From assembly GCF_023073715.1 (NCBI RefSeq), contig NZ_JADPKA010000038.1, positions 1 through 64,000 on the forward strand: a DNA stretch of 64,000 nt, written 5' to 3'. The notes beneath the pieces are model-generated. The model saw nothing but the letters and a program-made list of their open reading frames with translations. It was not told the DNA's origin and ran no database searches. This stretch comes from Bradyrhizobium sp. 164 (GTDB taxonomy: Bacteria > Pseudomonadota > Alphaproteobacteria > Rhizobiales > Xanthobacteraceae). This document shows positions 7,885 to 17,186 of this stretch, piece after piece (within the stretch, counting starts at the first letter, position 1; the number at the start of each line of letters is the position of its first letter). The translations under genes were made by a program, and so were the position numbers.

Positions 7885-9465
7885 ATGACCCGTATCGATC
7901 TGACGCGACGGCAAGCCATCGCAGGTAGCCTTGCCGCAAGCGTGGTAGCCAGCACAGGCGCCGGCGCCGTGGAGAGCGAGCCTAAGACATTGCCGCGTCG
8001 CCGCCTCAAAGTCGGCATGTCCGGATTTCCGCGATCGTTCGACCCGGTTATCGCGACCGATACTGCCATTCGTCGGGTCGTGCCGCAGCTTTTTGATACG
8101 CTGATCAGAGTAGACCATGCTCACGACATGACGCTACGGCCGGGCTTGGCCGAGCGTTGGGAGCGGATCAACGCGCAGTCGTTGCGGCTGTTCTTGCGCA
8201 AGGAAGTCGTTTTCCACGATGGGGCGCCTTTGACGGCTGAAGATGTTGCCTTTAGCCTTGGTCCTGACCATCTGCTGGGACCTGGACGCAGCGGCATGTC
8301 CGAGGCGCTTCAGTCGCTTGATCGGCTCGAGAAGGTCGAAATCCTCGATCCTTACACCGTCATTGTGCATGCAAAGCGCGCCGACGCGCTCCTCGAGCAG
8401 CGTCTGGCTGCTTGGGCATCGGAGATCGTGAGCCAGCGCGCCTTTTTGGCGGCGGGCTCGTGGGAGCGCTGGACCACCGCCCCTGTCGGAAGCGGTCCCT
8501 ATAAGCTTGTCGATCACAAGCTCGATATTCGTGTCTCATTGAGCGCCCACGATGCGTATTGGGGCGGGCGGCCGCCATTCGATGGCATCGAATACCGTAT
8601 CATTCCCGAGCTTTCCGCGCGCGTGAACGGCCTGCTCGCCAGCGAGCTCGACATTGCCACTGACATTCCGCCCGACCAGTTCGCGGGCATCCAGAAGCGT
8701 GCTGATCTCGAGATCGTGGGTGGTGCCGTGCAGAATATCCGCTCGCTCGCCCTCGATCAGACTGATCCCATTCTGAAGGATGCGCGTGTTCGCCGTGCGA
8801 TGAGCCTTGCGCTCGATCGCAAGCTGATCGTGCAAAGCTTGTGGGAGAACCGGGTCCCGATTCCGAACGGCTACCAGCTGCCGAGCTACGGGGAAGGCTA
8901 CATCCACGAATTCCCCTCGCTTGCCTACGATCCCGGCAAGGCCAAGGAGTTGCTGGCTGATGCGGGCTACAAGGGAGAGCAGATCACCTATCGTCTGCTC
9001 AACAATTACTACCCCAATCAGGTCTCTGGCGCGCAAACGATGATCGAGATGTGGCGCGCGGTTGGCCTGAACGTCAAAGTCCAGATGATGGAAAACTTTG
9101 CGCAAGTTCAGCGCCAGCCGGTCCGTGCCATCTTCGATACGTCGAATACGGCGCTGTTCCTTGATCATCTCGGCCATCCCTGGCGTGAATTCGGGCCGAG
9201 CGGCACTCTGCCAAGGTCGATCGGAGTCTGGAGGAACGAGGAATATTTTGCGCTCGGCGCCAAGCTCCTGGACACCGTGCAGAGCGAACAGCGCCGGCCG
9301 ATCATCCGTCGCATGCTCGAGATCATCAACGAGGTCGATCCCCCTTGCGTGATCCTGCACGTCTCAGGCCAGTTCTATGGCAAGCGCCGCGATGTGCCAT
9401 GGCTGCCGGGATTGACGCTCGACCTCAATTTCGGCCCATTCAACAGAGCTCTGATCCGGACCTGA
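7885..9465 (+). CDS. ABC transporter substrate-binding protein, peptide/nickel type (SBP_bac_5)
   Basis: A periplasmic solute-binding protein of 526 residues, the receptor of the importer encoded by the next four genes. The ATG at 7885 follows GGAGGCGG, so I prefer it to 7783. The N-terminus TRIDLTRRQAIAGSLAASVV has a twin-arginine-like RR and a hydrophobic stretch ending in Ala residues, which suggests Tat export. Family features follow: LKVGMSGFPRSFDPVIATDT, LRPGLAERWE, VVFHDGAPLTAEDVAFSL and DARVRRAMSLALDRKLIV. The operon is divergent from the phosphonoalanine genes, so a phosphonate-bearing peptide or amino acid is a reasonable ligand guess. This is inference only, since cluster-C binding proteins take very varied ligands. 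Confidence 0.85.
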   Translation: MTRIDLTRRQAIAGSLAASVVASTGAGAVESEPKTLPRRRLKVGMSGFPRSFDPVIATDTAIRRVVPQLFDTLIRVDHAHDMTLRPGLAERWERINAQSLRLFLRKEVVFHDGAPLTAEDVAFSLGPDHLLGPGRSGMSEALQSLDRLEKVEILDPYTVIVHAKRADALLEQRLAAWASEIVSQRAFLAAGSWERWTTAPVGSGPYKLVDHKLDIRVSLSAHDAYWGGRPPFDGIEYRIIPELSARVNGLLASELDIATDIPPDQFAGIQKRADLEIVGGAVQNIRSLALDQTDPILKDARVRRAMSLALDRKLIVQSLWENRVPIPNGYQLPSYGEGYIHEFPSLAYDPGKAKELLADAGYKGEQITYRLLNNYYPNQVSGAQTMIEMWRAVGLNVKVQMMENFAQVQRQPVRAIFDTSNTALFLDHLGHPWREFGPSGTLPRSIGVWRNEEYFALGAKLLDTVQSEQRRPIIRRMLEIINEVDPPCVILHVSGQFYGKRRDVPWLPGLTLDLNFGPFNRALIRT

Positions 9466-9539
9466 TCGCGATGGCGCATACCTTGAATCGGCTTAAAGCC
9501 GATGCGGCCTCTATGATGAGGGACGAGCAGGGGCCTTGC

Positions 9540-10526
9540 ATGGAGGCGATTCTTCAGATCGCAGGTTTGCGTGTCGCGTTCGACGGTGTGCCGACGCTGC
9601 GCGCAATCAATCTCACGCTCGCGCGCGGCGAGTCGCTGGGCATGGTCGGTGAAAGCGGTTGCGGCAAATCGGTGACATGGCTTGCTGCGCTTGGACTGTT
9701 GACGCGGCGCGCTAAAGTAACGGGCAGCGTACGCTTGGCCGGAGAGGAGCTGCTCCATGCACCAGCCTCTCGCCTGGACAAGATGCGGGGTGGGCAGATC
9801 GCCATGATTTTCCAAGACCCGGCGAGCGCGCTTAATCCTGTGCACAGGGTGGGCGATCAGATCATAGAATCCTTGCGGCTTCATCGTGGTATGGATCACC
9901 GCACGGCCCAGGTCGAAGCGCGACGTCTGCTCGACCAGGTCGGCATCCCCGATGCAGCGCGCCGGCTTGGCGCCTATCCGCACGAATTCTCCGGTGGGCA
10001 GAACCAGCGCGTCATGATCGCCATGGCGCTGGCAGGACAGCCCGACATCTTGATCGCTGATGAGCCTACCACCGCCCTGGATGTCACTATTCAAGCGCAA
10101 ATCCTTGAGCTTCTGCGGCAAATCCAGCGCGAGACGGGCATGGCGCTGGTCTTGATCTCGCACGATCTCGGTGTCGTCAGCGAGATCTGTGAACGTGTCA
10201 TGGTCCTTTACGGGGGGCACATCGTCGAAGAATTGCCCGCCGACCGTCTCTTGAACCAACCTGCTCACCCATATACGAAAGGTCTTCTTGCGGCTCTTCC
10301 AAGCCTGGATGGGCCGCGGCAACGCCTCTTCGCCATTCCCGGTGTCGTGCCAAACGCAGCCGCGTTTCCGCCAGGCTGTCCTTTCGCCCCTCGATGCGAT
10401 CGGCGGATCGGACGCTGTCGTGAATGGGCGATTGAGCTCGCCTCGCTGGATGGCGACAGCAGACACAGGGCCGCCTGCTTGCATGTCACGAGCGAGCCAC
10501 CCGCGGGCGAGGTCGTGGCTGCATGA
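9540..10526 (+). CDS. ABC transporter ATP-binding protein, DppD/OppD type
   Basis: The first of two ATPases of the importer, about 328 residues. Walker A is GESGCGKS, the signature is [10 protein letters not shown], Walker B is [12 protein letters not shown], and the H-loop is ISHDLG. The C-terminal oligopeptide-transporter extension carries the Cys pattern [10 protein letters not shown]...CREWA seen in DppD/OppD. The ATG at 9540 ([10 protein letters not shown]) gives the usual N-terminus; the frame is open further upstream to 9345 and includes another ATG at 9471. It ends in an ATGA overlap with the next ATPase, so the pair is coupled. Confidence 0.85.
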   Translation: MEAILQIAGLRVAFDGVPTLRAINLTLARGESLGMVGESGCGKSVTWLAALGLLTRRAKVTGSVRLAGEELLHAPASRLDKMRGGQIAMIFQDPASALNPVHRVGDQIIESLRLHRGMDHRTAQVEARRLLDQVGIPDAARRLGAYPHEFSGGQNQRVMIAMALAGQPDILIADEPTTALDVTIQAQILELLRQIQRETGMALVLISHDLGVVSEICERVMVLYGGHIVEELPADRLLNQPAHPYTKGLLAALPSLDGPRQRLFAIPGVVPNAAAFPPGCPFAPRCDRRIGRCREWAIELASLDGDSRHRAACLHVTSEPPAGEVVAA

Positions 10527-11521
10527 CCGGGGCTGCCCCGCCGATCCTCCAAGCAGACTCGCTTGTCCGAAATTATCGCTTGCCACAGGGCCTTTTCCAA
10601 CGTCCAGCGATGGTCCAGGCGGTCAATGGGCTCTCCCTGCAGCTGGCTCCCGGCGAAACCCTCGGACTGGTTGGCGAATCCGGCTGCGGCAAGTCGACTG
10701 CGGGCCGGCTCCTGATCGGCCTGGACCGGCCGGATGCCGGCAAGGTGATCTTCGACGGAGAAGCTTTGTCTGCTATCGGCGATAGTCGATGGCGCCGGCT
10801 CAGGATGCGAATCCAAATGGTGTTTCAGGATCCGCTGGCTGCGCTCGATCCCCGCCTGACGATCGGCGCGCAAATGGCCGAGCCGCTCGAAATTCACGGG
10901 CTTGGCAGCAAGTCTGAACGAGAGGAGCGGGTCAATGCGCTTCTTACGGATGTGGAGCTCAGGACCGACCACCTCGGGCGCTTTCCGCACGAGCTTTCAG
11001 GCGGCCAGCGCCAGCGTGCCGTCCTGGCTCGTGCGCTGGCCACCGATCCGGATCTCCTTGTCTGCGACGAGCCAGTATCGGCACTCGACGTCTCGATCCA
11101 GGCGCAAGTGATGAATCTTCTGCGGGACCTGCAGGGGCGGCGGCGCATGGCGATGATCTTCATCAGCCATGATTTGCGAGTGGTCCGGCTGATCAGCAAT
11201 CGGATTGCTGTGATGTATCTCGGCAGCATCGTCGAGGAAGGATCGTCTGAGGCGGTTCTTCTGGATCCTTTGCATCCTTATTCGCGGGCGCTCGTTTCCG
11301 CGGTGCTGAGGCCAGGAAGACATCGCTCTCGCACCATCCTTCAAGGAGATCCGCCCAATCCGGCTGCGCGACCGGGCGGCTGTGCATTTCATCCTCGCTG
11401 CCCGGTCGCTCTTCCGCTTTGCGCGCGGCTCGCTCCAGAGCTCAGATCCGCTCCTGACGGGCGGCGCGTCGCCTGCCATCTGATCGGCGATCATGGTGCC
11501 GAACTCGACAAGGAGACATGA
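10523..11521 (+). CDS. ABC transporter ATP-binding protein, DppF/OppF type
   Basis: The second ATPase, 332 residues. Walker [10 protein letters not shown], signature ELSGGQRQRAVLARAL, Walker B LLVCDEPVSALD and H-loop ISHDLRVV are intact, and the C-terminal oligo_HPY domain carries GGCAFHPRCPVALPLC. It starts inside the stop of the previous gene (ATGA at 10523) and ends with another ATGA onto the first permease. This unbroken coupling indicates one polycistronic message. Confidence 0.85.
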   Translation: MTGAAPPILQADSLVRNYRLPQGLFQRPAMVQAVNGLSLQLAPGETLGLVGESGCGKSTAGRLLIGLDRPDAGKVIFDGEALSAIGDSRWRRLRMRIQMVFQDPLAALDPRLTIGAQMAEPLEIHGLGSKSEREERVNALLTDVELRTDHLGRFPHELSGGQRQRAVLARALATDPDLLVCDEPVSALDVSIQAQVMNLLRDLQGRRRMAMIFISHDLRVVRLISNRIAVMYLGSIVEEGSSEAVLLDPLHPYSRALVSAVLRPGRHRSRTILQGDPPNPAARPGGCAFHPRCPVALPLCARLAPELRSAPDGRRVACHLIGDHGAELDKET

Positions 11522-12453
11522 TGGCTCGTTTTATTCTGGTCCGCTTGGCGCGCGCGTTCCTGACCATCGCAATTGTGGTTACATTCGCATTCGTGGTGCT
11601 GCGTGCCTCTGGCGATCCCGCACTGGCGTTGTTGTCGCCGGAAACCCCCGCGGAAGCGGTGGAGGCCTTCCGAAAGGCCTGGGGGCTCGATGCGCCACTC
11701 TGGGTGCAATACGTCAGATACCTCTTTGCCGTCGTGCATGGAGATCTTGGCCAATCGATGCGTGACGGACGTGCCGCGATCACCGTCGTTGCCGAGCGCA
11801 TTCCTATCACGCTGATGCTGACTGCGCCGGCGCTGATCCTCAACCTGATGATCGGCATTCCGGCCGGCGTCTACGCGGCCCTCAAGCGGGATAGTCTGGC
11901 AGATCGCTTGGTGATGATGGTCGCCGTTATCGGCTTCACCGTGCCATCTTTCGTGCTTGGCCTCCTGTTCATACTCGCTTTCGCAGTCGAGCTCCCCTGG
12001 TTCCCCTCGGGCGGCGCCGGCACTTGGCACCATGTGGTGCTGCCGGTCATCACGCTCGGTCTGGGCGGCGCGGCCGTTCTCGCCCGCTTCAGCCGCAGCG
12101 CCATGCTCGAGGTGCTTGGACAGCCCTATATTCGTGCGGCCAGCGCCAAGGGCGTGCCTTGGGCCAGGGTCGTGACCGGTCACGCTCTGCCCAACGCCGC
12201 GATAGCGGTGCTGACCATCGTCGGCTTCATGGTCGGCAATCTCATCGCGGGAACGGTGCTGGTTGAAAGCGTGTATTCGTGGCCAGGCATTGGCAGTCTG
12301 CTGGTCGTGTCAGTCGCCAGTCGCGATTTGGCTGTCGTCCAGTGCATCCTGCTCGTCGTGGCCGCCGCCATGATCACCACCAATCTTACGATCGATCTGC
12401 TCTATGGCATGCTCGATCCACGTTTGCGCCAGTTGCACTCTGGGAGGCGATAA
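11518..12453 (+). CDS. ABC transporter permease, DppB type
   Basis: Inner-membrane permease of 311 residues with an N-terminal anchor (FILVRLARAFLTIAIVVTFA), an extracellular loop and five further hydrophobic segments. The cytoplasmic coupling motif is YIRAASAKGVPWARVVTGHA (EAA-like: ASAKG). SVYSWPGIGSLLVVSVASRD is the standard DppB C-terminal signature. Its ATG overlaps the previous stop. Intact. Confidence 0.85.
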   Translation: MMARFILVRLARAFLTIAIVVTFAFVVLRASGDPALALLSPETPAEAVEAFRKAWGLDAPLWVQYVRYLFAVVHGDLGQSMRDGRAAITVVAERIPITLMLTAPALILNLMIGIPAGVYAALKRDSLADRLVMMVAVIGFTVPSFVLGLLFILAFAVELPWFPSGGAGTWHHVVLPVITLGLGGAAVLARFSRSAMLEVLGQPYIRAASAKGVPWARVVTGHALPNAAIAVLTIVGFMVGNLIAGTVLVESVYSWPGIGSLLVVSVASRDLAVVQCILLVVAAAMITTNLTIDLLYGMLDPRLRQLHSGRR

Positions 12454-13329
12454 TTGAGCATTTTCGCAGACCAGGTTCTGCCGTCTTCAAAGATGCGACA
12501 GGTGTGGTGGTGGCGCGACCGCGCGATCGGAATAGCAGTCGCCTGGCTGGTTTTCATGCTTCTTGTCGCGATATCTGCAGATCACCTCGCTCCGTATGAC
12601 TATGCAGCCCTTGACCTTCATCATCGCCTCGCTGCACCTCTTGGCCTTGGCGGAACTATCGCGCATCCCTTCGGTTCAGATGAACTCGGTCGGGACGTAC
12701 TGGCACGCCTGGTCATATCCATTCGCATCAGCCTCCTTATTGCTTTCGGGGCGACGTTGATCGGCGCCATCCTTGGCATCACGCTCGGCTTTTTGGCCGC
12801 TCACTTCCGCGGCTGGGTAGAGCAGATCATCCTCGGCTGTGTCGATTTTCAGGCAAGCATGCCGTTTCTCGTTTTGGCGCTCGCGGTGCTTGCTTTCTTC
12901 GGCAACTCTCTGCTCCTCTTCGTTGGGCTCATCGGTCTCCACGGATGGGAACGCTACGCCCGCGTCACCCGCGCGCTTGCGATGAGTGCCAACGAGCAAG
13001 CCTATGTGATCGCCGTACGGCAGCTTGGCGCAAGTCCATGGCGTCTCTACCTGCGCCACATCATGCCGAACATCGCTTCGACGTTGATCGTCACTATGAC
13101 ACTTGCCTTTCCAGACATCATTCTGCTCGAGAGCGGCCTTAGCTTTCTTGGACTCGGAGTGCAGCCGCCGCTGACTTCCCTTGGCAATATGGTCAGCTAT
13201 GGTCGTGACTATCTGACCCGTGCTCCCTGGATCCTTGTTCTGCCTTCGCTGGTCATCTCGCTTACGACCTTGTCGATTTCGCTGGTCGGCGACTGGCTGC
13301 GCGACCGGATCGACAAAACATTGTCGTGA
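12454..13329 (+). CDS. ABC transporter permease, DppC type
   Basis: Partner permease of 291 residues. It starts with TTG at 12454 directly after the TAA of the DppB-type gene. AHPFGSDELGRDVLARLVIS is the DppC N-terminal signature (FGTDxxGRDxxSR). VIAVRQLGASPWRLYLRHIM carries the coupling motif, and LESGLSFLGLGVQPPLTSLG is the conserved last loop. With its neighbours this completes a binding protein, two ATPases and two permeases, so the importer is probably functional. Confidence 0.85.
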   Translation: MSIFADQVLPSSKMRQVWWWRDRAIGIAVAWLVFMLLVAISADHLAPYDYAALDLHHRLAAPLGLGGTIAHPFGSDELGRDVLARLVISIRISLLIAFGATLIGAILGITLGFLAAHFRGWVEQIILGCVDFQASMPFLVLALAVLAFFGNSLLLFVGLIGLHGWERYARVTRALAMSANEQAYVIAVRQLGASPWRLYLRHIMPNIASTLIVTMTLAFPDIILLESGLSFLGLGVQPPLTSLGNMVSYGRDYLTRAPWILVLPSLVISLTTLSISLVGDWLRDRIDKTLS

Positions 13330-14187
13330 GACTTTGAAACGCGAGATCAGAGATATCTCATCGCTCGCATGGGAGACGATCGTACTTTTCGGCAACATAG
13401 CAGAGAAGTTCATGCCTTCGTCGGATCTTTCACGTCTCAAGGTTGTTCTTGCAATGGCAAGGCAAGAGAAGCGCCGGGCGCCGGGTTCGGCTTGGAGTTT
13501 CCTGGCTGGCAAACCTCAAGACGCGTGTCTCACCAGCGGGGCTTGTTCGACAATGATCGTCAACAACAATACCGCTAAGGCGGGTTGGACGTGCAGCAAT
13601 GCGAGTTTGCTTTGTGCCGACCTCGATCTCGATTTACATGCTGTTGTAGCCTGATAGGGGTCGCACGCCGCGGCCTCGAGCGCGCAGTTTGGCTCAAGCT
13701 GATGTTGGATGCTGTAAAGCGGCTTGCTGTGCGCGGGTGCCCGCACGAGCCGTCCAGGTACTTCGCGGGATACTTATTCCAGTCGAGCCTCTCCCACTGC
13801 ATGCCGCAGGGAAGCGTAGCAAGGCGATGTTGAAGGTTATTCAGAATTCGTAAGACGTCGCAAACCTCCGAAAGGAGCGGTGGTCCCTATGAGCAGGGCA
13901 TGCTTTTTGGCAACCTTCACAAGGTGCGTCGGTCCTGTTCTTTCAACAAGCTTTTCGCATTATGAGTGGGGCTCGACGCGAAAGAACCAGTAAAGCCTTG
14001 CGCAAATTGCCGGTCGAGACCTGCACAATACCAGCCTTCTTAAGGCTTGGCGCGTGCCACGCGACTCGTGGCGCTCATCGCGCTCACTCGGTATTCTGGC
14101 CGGGCGCGCCTTTGCGTTGCTTTTCATGAGGCCCTCCTCAATGGCTGAATGGGAGGTAATGGGTCAGTTCTAATATGACGCAGGGCC
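13330..14187. other. Region without recognisable gene
   Basis: About 860 bp after the ABC operon. Short open frames exist, but none has a family pattern, ribosome site or consistent codon use. I see no convincing terminator for the operon. Confidence 0.5.
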
Positions 14188-14681
14188 TTACGAGGGCATG
14201 GCGTCAATTGCTGTTTCTAGCGAGAGAAAAAACGTTCTTGATCCCATCGGACTCTCGATAAATTCGGCCTCCGTCCAAAAGGCGGGGGCCTTTTCATCGA
14301 TGGCATGCACCAGAATAGCGCGGATGCCGATCGTTTCTGATGCGTGTACGATTTGATGTAGCGCGTGCTGAAGCAGGTCTTGGCCAAGACCTTCACCCTT
14401 ATAGGTAAGGTCGCGAGCCAACCGTCCTATGATGGCGACTGGCACTGGATTTGGCAGGCCATGTCTTTTCATCGGAGGCTTTGGGATCGCTGCCCGTTCA
14501 ACGCTGCCAGATGCTATGCAGTATAGCCAATGATTACATTGTCCTCACACACCACGTATGTGCGAGCAGTTTTGCCCTCGCTTTCGAGAGAGCGGTTTTT
14601 GAGCCAATCGTTCAGCGCTTCATTGCCACAGCCAAAACGGCTGAAGTCGTGCGTAGGCTTGAGAAGCGTGGAGGTTGTCAT
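14188..14681 (-). pseudogene. GNAT-family toxin (TacT/AtaT-like), frameshifted
   Basis: The first frame (MTTSTLLKPTHDFSRFGCGN, then EALNDWLKNRSLESEGKTAR and VVCEDNVIIGYTA) is the N-terminus of GNAT toxins paired with DUF1778 antitoxins. The next frame gives ASGSVERAAIPKPPMKRHG, then PVPVAIIGRLARDLTYKGEG with the acetyl-CoA loop KGEGLG. Loss of one base near 14515 separates them and creates an early TAG. Such toxins acetylate charged tRNAs. As read the toxin is dead while its antitoxin, 26 bp upstream, is intact. Confidence 0.75.
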
Positions 14682-14707
14682 GCCCCCACGTTTCCCCGGA
14701 TGTTGGA

Positions 14708-15025
14708 TTACTTCTGCCAAAGCGGCTTACGCTTCATCAGTGCCTTCAGCTTGGTTCCGGCCGGAGGCGGGTTATCAAGCGCATTCAAGAAGGCGGCGTG
14801 CTTCTCTGGATCGAGAATAAACAATCTTTGAGCCAAAAGCATATCAATGGCATGTTGCCGCGCGCTATCCAGCATAAATTCGCTAAGCGTCTTACCGACT
14901 GCAACGGCGGCAGTATCGATCAGATGCTTCACCTGTGCGGTAGTGCGAATGTGGATATTGGTTTCGCTCCGGACGCGGCGCGACCTTACCCGCGCCCTAG
15001 GGCGCTCCAGTACTGCTGCTTCCAT
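14708..15025 (-). CDS. DUF1778 antitoxin (TacA-like)
   Basis: A 105-residue antitoxin. An N-terminal ribbon-helix-helix (SETNIHIRTTAQVKHLIDTA, VAVGKTLSEFMLDSARQHAI) is followed by the toxin-neutralising tail FILDPEKHAAFLNALDNPPP. The ATG at 15025 has GAGGAG nine bases upstream. It should bind its own promoter and neutralise the GNAT toxin encoded next, which is frameshifted here, so it may persist as an orphan. Confidence 0.8.
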   Translation of the reverse strand: MEAAVLERPRARVRSRRVRSETNIHIRTTAQVKHLIDTAAVAVGKTLSEFMLDSARQHAIDMLLAQRLFILDPEKHAAFLNALDNPPPAGTKLKALMKRKPLWQK

Positions 15026-15103
15026 TGCGGTTACTCCTCACTGTCTCTCTGGACCTCTTATATTGCCGCCGCAGGACAAACAAAATGCACGTCTAAACGG
15101 GCG

Positions 15104-15514
15104 TTAATCTCCGAGGGGGAGCAATGTCCTGCACTTTGCGATGGCATCTTCCAGAACGCCATCGGGGGCCCGGCACGCGTAGTCCGACTTTCTTTCAAGC
15201 CAAGACATACTTTTGAGCTGATCGGCCACAACGCAGCCGCCGCGCTCCGTGCCGCCAGGAATTTCAAATTCCTCCGGGAAAAGCGACTCGAACGGATAGC
15301 CCTTTACCTTGCTAGTGATCGGGAAAAGAAGGCAAAGGCGGGAGAACTGATTATATTTGCGGGGCGACACCACTAACGCGGAGTGTCGTCCCGCCATTTC
15401 ACGACCAGCCTGCGGATCGAAGTTGAGCCAGATAATATCACCCACGTCTGGGCAATACGGCTCTTTAGGAGCCGAACTCTTCGCCGACTGCAGCAGTCGT
15501 GTTATATTCCTCAT
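15104..15514 (-). CDS. MazF/PemK-family endoribonuclease toxin
   Basis: The core VGDIIWLNFDPQAGREMAGR, then HSALVVSPRKYNQFSRLCLL and PFESLFPEEFEIPGG, with a C-terminal VVADQLKSMSW, is the MazF/PemK fold (conserved GDIxWxxFxPxxGxE and RPxLVxSxxxYN-like strands). Such toxins cleave single-stranded RNA. The longest frame starts at 15514 and overlaps the antitoxin by 50 bp. A GTG at the VGDII position just after the antitoxin stop is an alternative start closer to family length. Apparently intact. Confidence 0.8.
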   Translation of the reverse strand: MRNITRLLQSAKSSAPKEPYCPDVGDIIWLNFDPQAGREMAGRHSALVVSPRKYNQFSRLCLLFPITSKVKGYPFESLFPEEFEIPGGTERGGCVVADQLKSMSWLERKSDYACRAPDGVLEDAIAKCRTLLPLGD

Positions 15515-15710
15515 GCAAGTTCTCGGGAGTCATGCCAGCTAGAAGCCCGTCTAACGTGTAAACGGGAGTCTTGCGCGGTTCTACGACTAATCTGCCGTTT
15601 TGAACCGTGATTTCGGCTTCCCGACCCGCGAACGCATGGATTTCCTTTGCGTAGGCGCTCGGAATGCGGAGAGCCAAGCTATTGCCCCACATTGCAAACT
15701 GAACGACCAT
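15465..15710 (-). CDS. MazE-like antitoxin (AbrB/SpoVT fold)
   Basis: About 81 residues. MVVQFAMWGNSLALRIPSAY, then EITVQNGRLVVEPRKTPVYT and LDGLLAGMTPENLHEEYNT is the usual MazE layout: swapped-hairpin DNA-binding domain followed by an acidic toxin-binding tail. I chose the ATG at 15710 because GGAGG stands seven bases ahead of it. It overlaps the start of the MazF-like gene. The upstream 100 bp hold three palindromes that may be its operators. Confidence 0.8.
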   Translation of the reverse strand: MVVQFAMWGNSLALRIPSAYAKEIHAFAGREAEITVQNGRLVVEPRKTPVYTLDGLLAGMTPENLHEEYNTTAAVGEEFGS

Positions 15711-15726
15711 CGCTACCTCCAAACGA

Positions 15727-15803
15727 GATACCCGGCAGGTATCAACAACGAAGATACACTAATAAAGTTGCTGCGCAACTAGATAGTGTAGATACATTGT
15801 ATC
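15727..15803. promoter_or_regulatory. Cluster of palindromes upstream of mazEF
   Basis: Three structures follow one another: GATACC-CGGCA-GGTATC (15727-15743); a nested repeat with outer arms TACACTA/TAGTGTA (15755-15761, 15784-15790) and inner arms AGTTGC/GCAACT around TGC (15766-15780); and GATACATTGTATC (15791-15803). MazE-type antitoxins bind palindromes at their own promoter, so operator function is likely for at least the first. Confidence 0.5.
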
Positions 15804-15866
15804 GACAGGAGGATCAAGGTTCGATGTAATAAGACTATACCGATAATTCAACTATGGAACCGACGA

Positions 15867-16067
15867 ATGAAGGCCCAAAAGGCGAGAAGCGCCACGCCGA
15901 CACCGTACATCGGCAGGATTGCGACCGGTGAGGTCGCGGACACGCCCAGCAAGGCGCCGGGACGGGCTGCCGGCGGCCGCGCGGGAGGTCCTAAGCGCGG
16001 CTTAGTTGACTGGAAGGCTCCGGCCGCCAAAATGAGTGCTGCCGACCCGAAAACCCTCTGCGCTTAA
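15867..16067 (+). pseudogene. Truncated small basic Ala/Gly-rich hypothetical protein
   Basis: PTPYIGRIATGEVADTPSKA, then PGRAAGGRAGGPKRG resembles the front half of short rhizobial hypothetical proteins that continue with KGGKARA/LTPEQR-type repeats. The expected second half is missing and the frame ends in unrelated sequence, so it is probably a relic. Confidence 0.4.
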
Positions 16068-16337
16068 GCTATTCGAGCGCGCTGGCCGGGTCAGGGAGAT
16101 AGGTGCGAGCCAGTCCTCGGCTTTGGGGCGTCCGACATCGCCTCCTTATCCTCTTTCCAGTTCCGGCCCGATACCATTCCTTGAGCCCTGCAGACCATAC
16201 TTGGCCAGAGTTTGCCTGGGCGGCGAAGCCCGCCGGCGTATGTCCCGTAGCCGACGCATAGCGCCTCTGGGCAGCGCAGATATATGGGGAATTCCAAACC
16301 TCTATTGCCTCAAATCGGGCTTACAGGGTGATCTGTT

Positions 16338-16923
16338 TTGGCAGATCAAATGCCAGTCGCGATCTGTTTTTACACATCCGAACGGCCCGGGAGGCCATCG
16401 GCTTGAGTCAACGCGATCTGAGTGCCCGGATCACAGTACCGCAGAGCCACATTTCCAAAATCGAGAGCGGCGGCGCCGATCTGAGGCTCTCCAGCCTCGT
16501 CGAGCTCGCGCGCGCGCTCGACCAGTGGTTCTGGTGCCGCGCAAGCTTTTGCCGGCGGTCGAGGCTATCGTCCGGAACGCTTCGTCTGCACTTTCCGATG
16601 ACGCGCGCTTGCGCTCCAGCGTGCTGAGCCGCGCGCAGGCAGCCGTAACCAGGCTAAATCGACTGCATCAAAATGCGATGGGCCTAGAAGGCCTGAACCA
16701 AGCCTTACGCGAGCTCGCAAATTTGCAACTCGGAAGCTCAGAACTTGAAGCGATCCGGCGCATCACCGACCGGTTGATGAAGTTGCCGACGGGTCCGAAC
16801 GCGCTACTTATGGTCCAGAGCGCCTCAAAACAACTGAGAGAGTTGCGCAACCGCATCGCCGACGCGTTGCCGGAAGCGCCGCGCCCGGCTTACGCACTCG
16901 ACGAGGAGGAGGACGATGCCTGA
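16338..16923 (+). pseudogene. HipB-like XRE antitoxin, frameshifted
   Basis: One frame gives the HTH (DLFLHIRTAREAIGLSQRDL, then ITVPQSHISKIESGGADLRL and SLVELARALD). A second frame continues with VLVPRKLLPAVEAIVRNASS and a helical C-terminus ending DEEEDDA. They join only across a frameshift near 16522, and a possible start segment ADQMPVA lies in yet another frame. Full-length relatives are HipB-type regulators located immediately before hipA. Two lesions mark it as a pseudogene. The next frame starts 8 bp before its end, as in hipBA pairs. Confidence 0.7.
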
Positions 16924-16990
16924 TGTTTCCGTCCTCGAGGTTCTGCTGTATGGAGAGCAAATCGGAACCCTGACACTCGTCCAAGGCACT
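16916..16990 (+). pseudogene. HipA N-terminal stub
   Basis: MPDVSVLEVLLYGEQIGTLT matches the first strand pair of HipA kinases (LxVxLxGxxVGxLT). After about 25 codons the match ends and a HicA-like sequence begins. The kinase body has been deleted. Confidence 0.55.
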
Positions 16991-17006
16991 CAAACGCTAT
17001 GCCCCA

Positions 17007-17186
17007 ATGAAGTCGATGGACATCATTGCAGCCCTAAAAGCCGACGGTTGGACGCAGGTAGCCCAGAAAGGCAGCCAGGTTCAGCTCAAGCATCCGACCA
17101 AACCGCGCGTGACGGTCCCTCGTAATTTTTTCCTGCTTATCGCGGCGGCAGAACTCGGTACCTCAGCTTCGTTTGGCTCGGGGTAA
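17007..17186 (+). pseudogene. HicA-like toxin, C-terminally truncated
   Basis: A 59-codon frame. MKSMDIIAALKADGWTQVAQ, then KGSQVQLKHPTKPRVTVP is HicA (double-stranded-RNA-binding-like fold, GW-x-x-x-x-x-KGSH-x-x-x-KHP motif). The catalytic His of KGSHHxF reads Gln here (KGSQVQL), and the last helix is replaced by unrelated residues up to TAA 17184-17186. Probably inactive. No HicB partner is visible. Confidence 0.65.

Noticed and set aside
9375..10586. Long minus-strand open frame opposite the DppD-type ATPase
   Set aside because: Its translation has no family pattern, and it lies antisense to a gene with complete ABC motifs; it is a GC-driven shadow.
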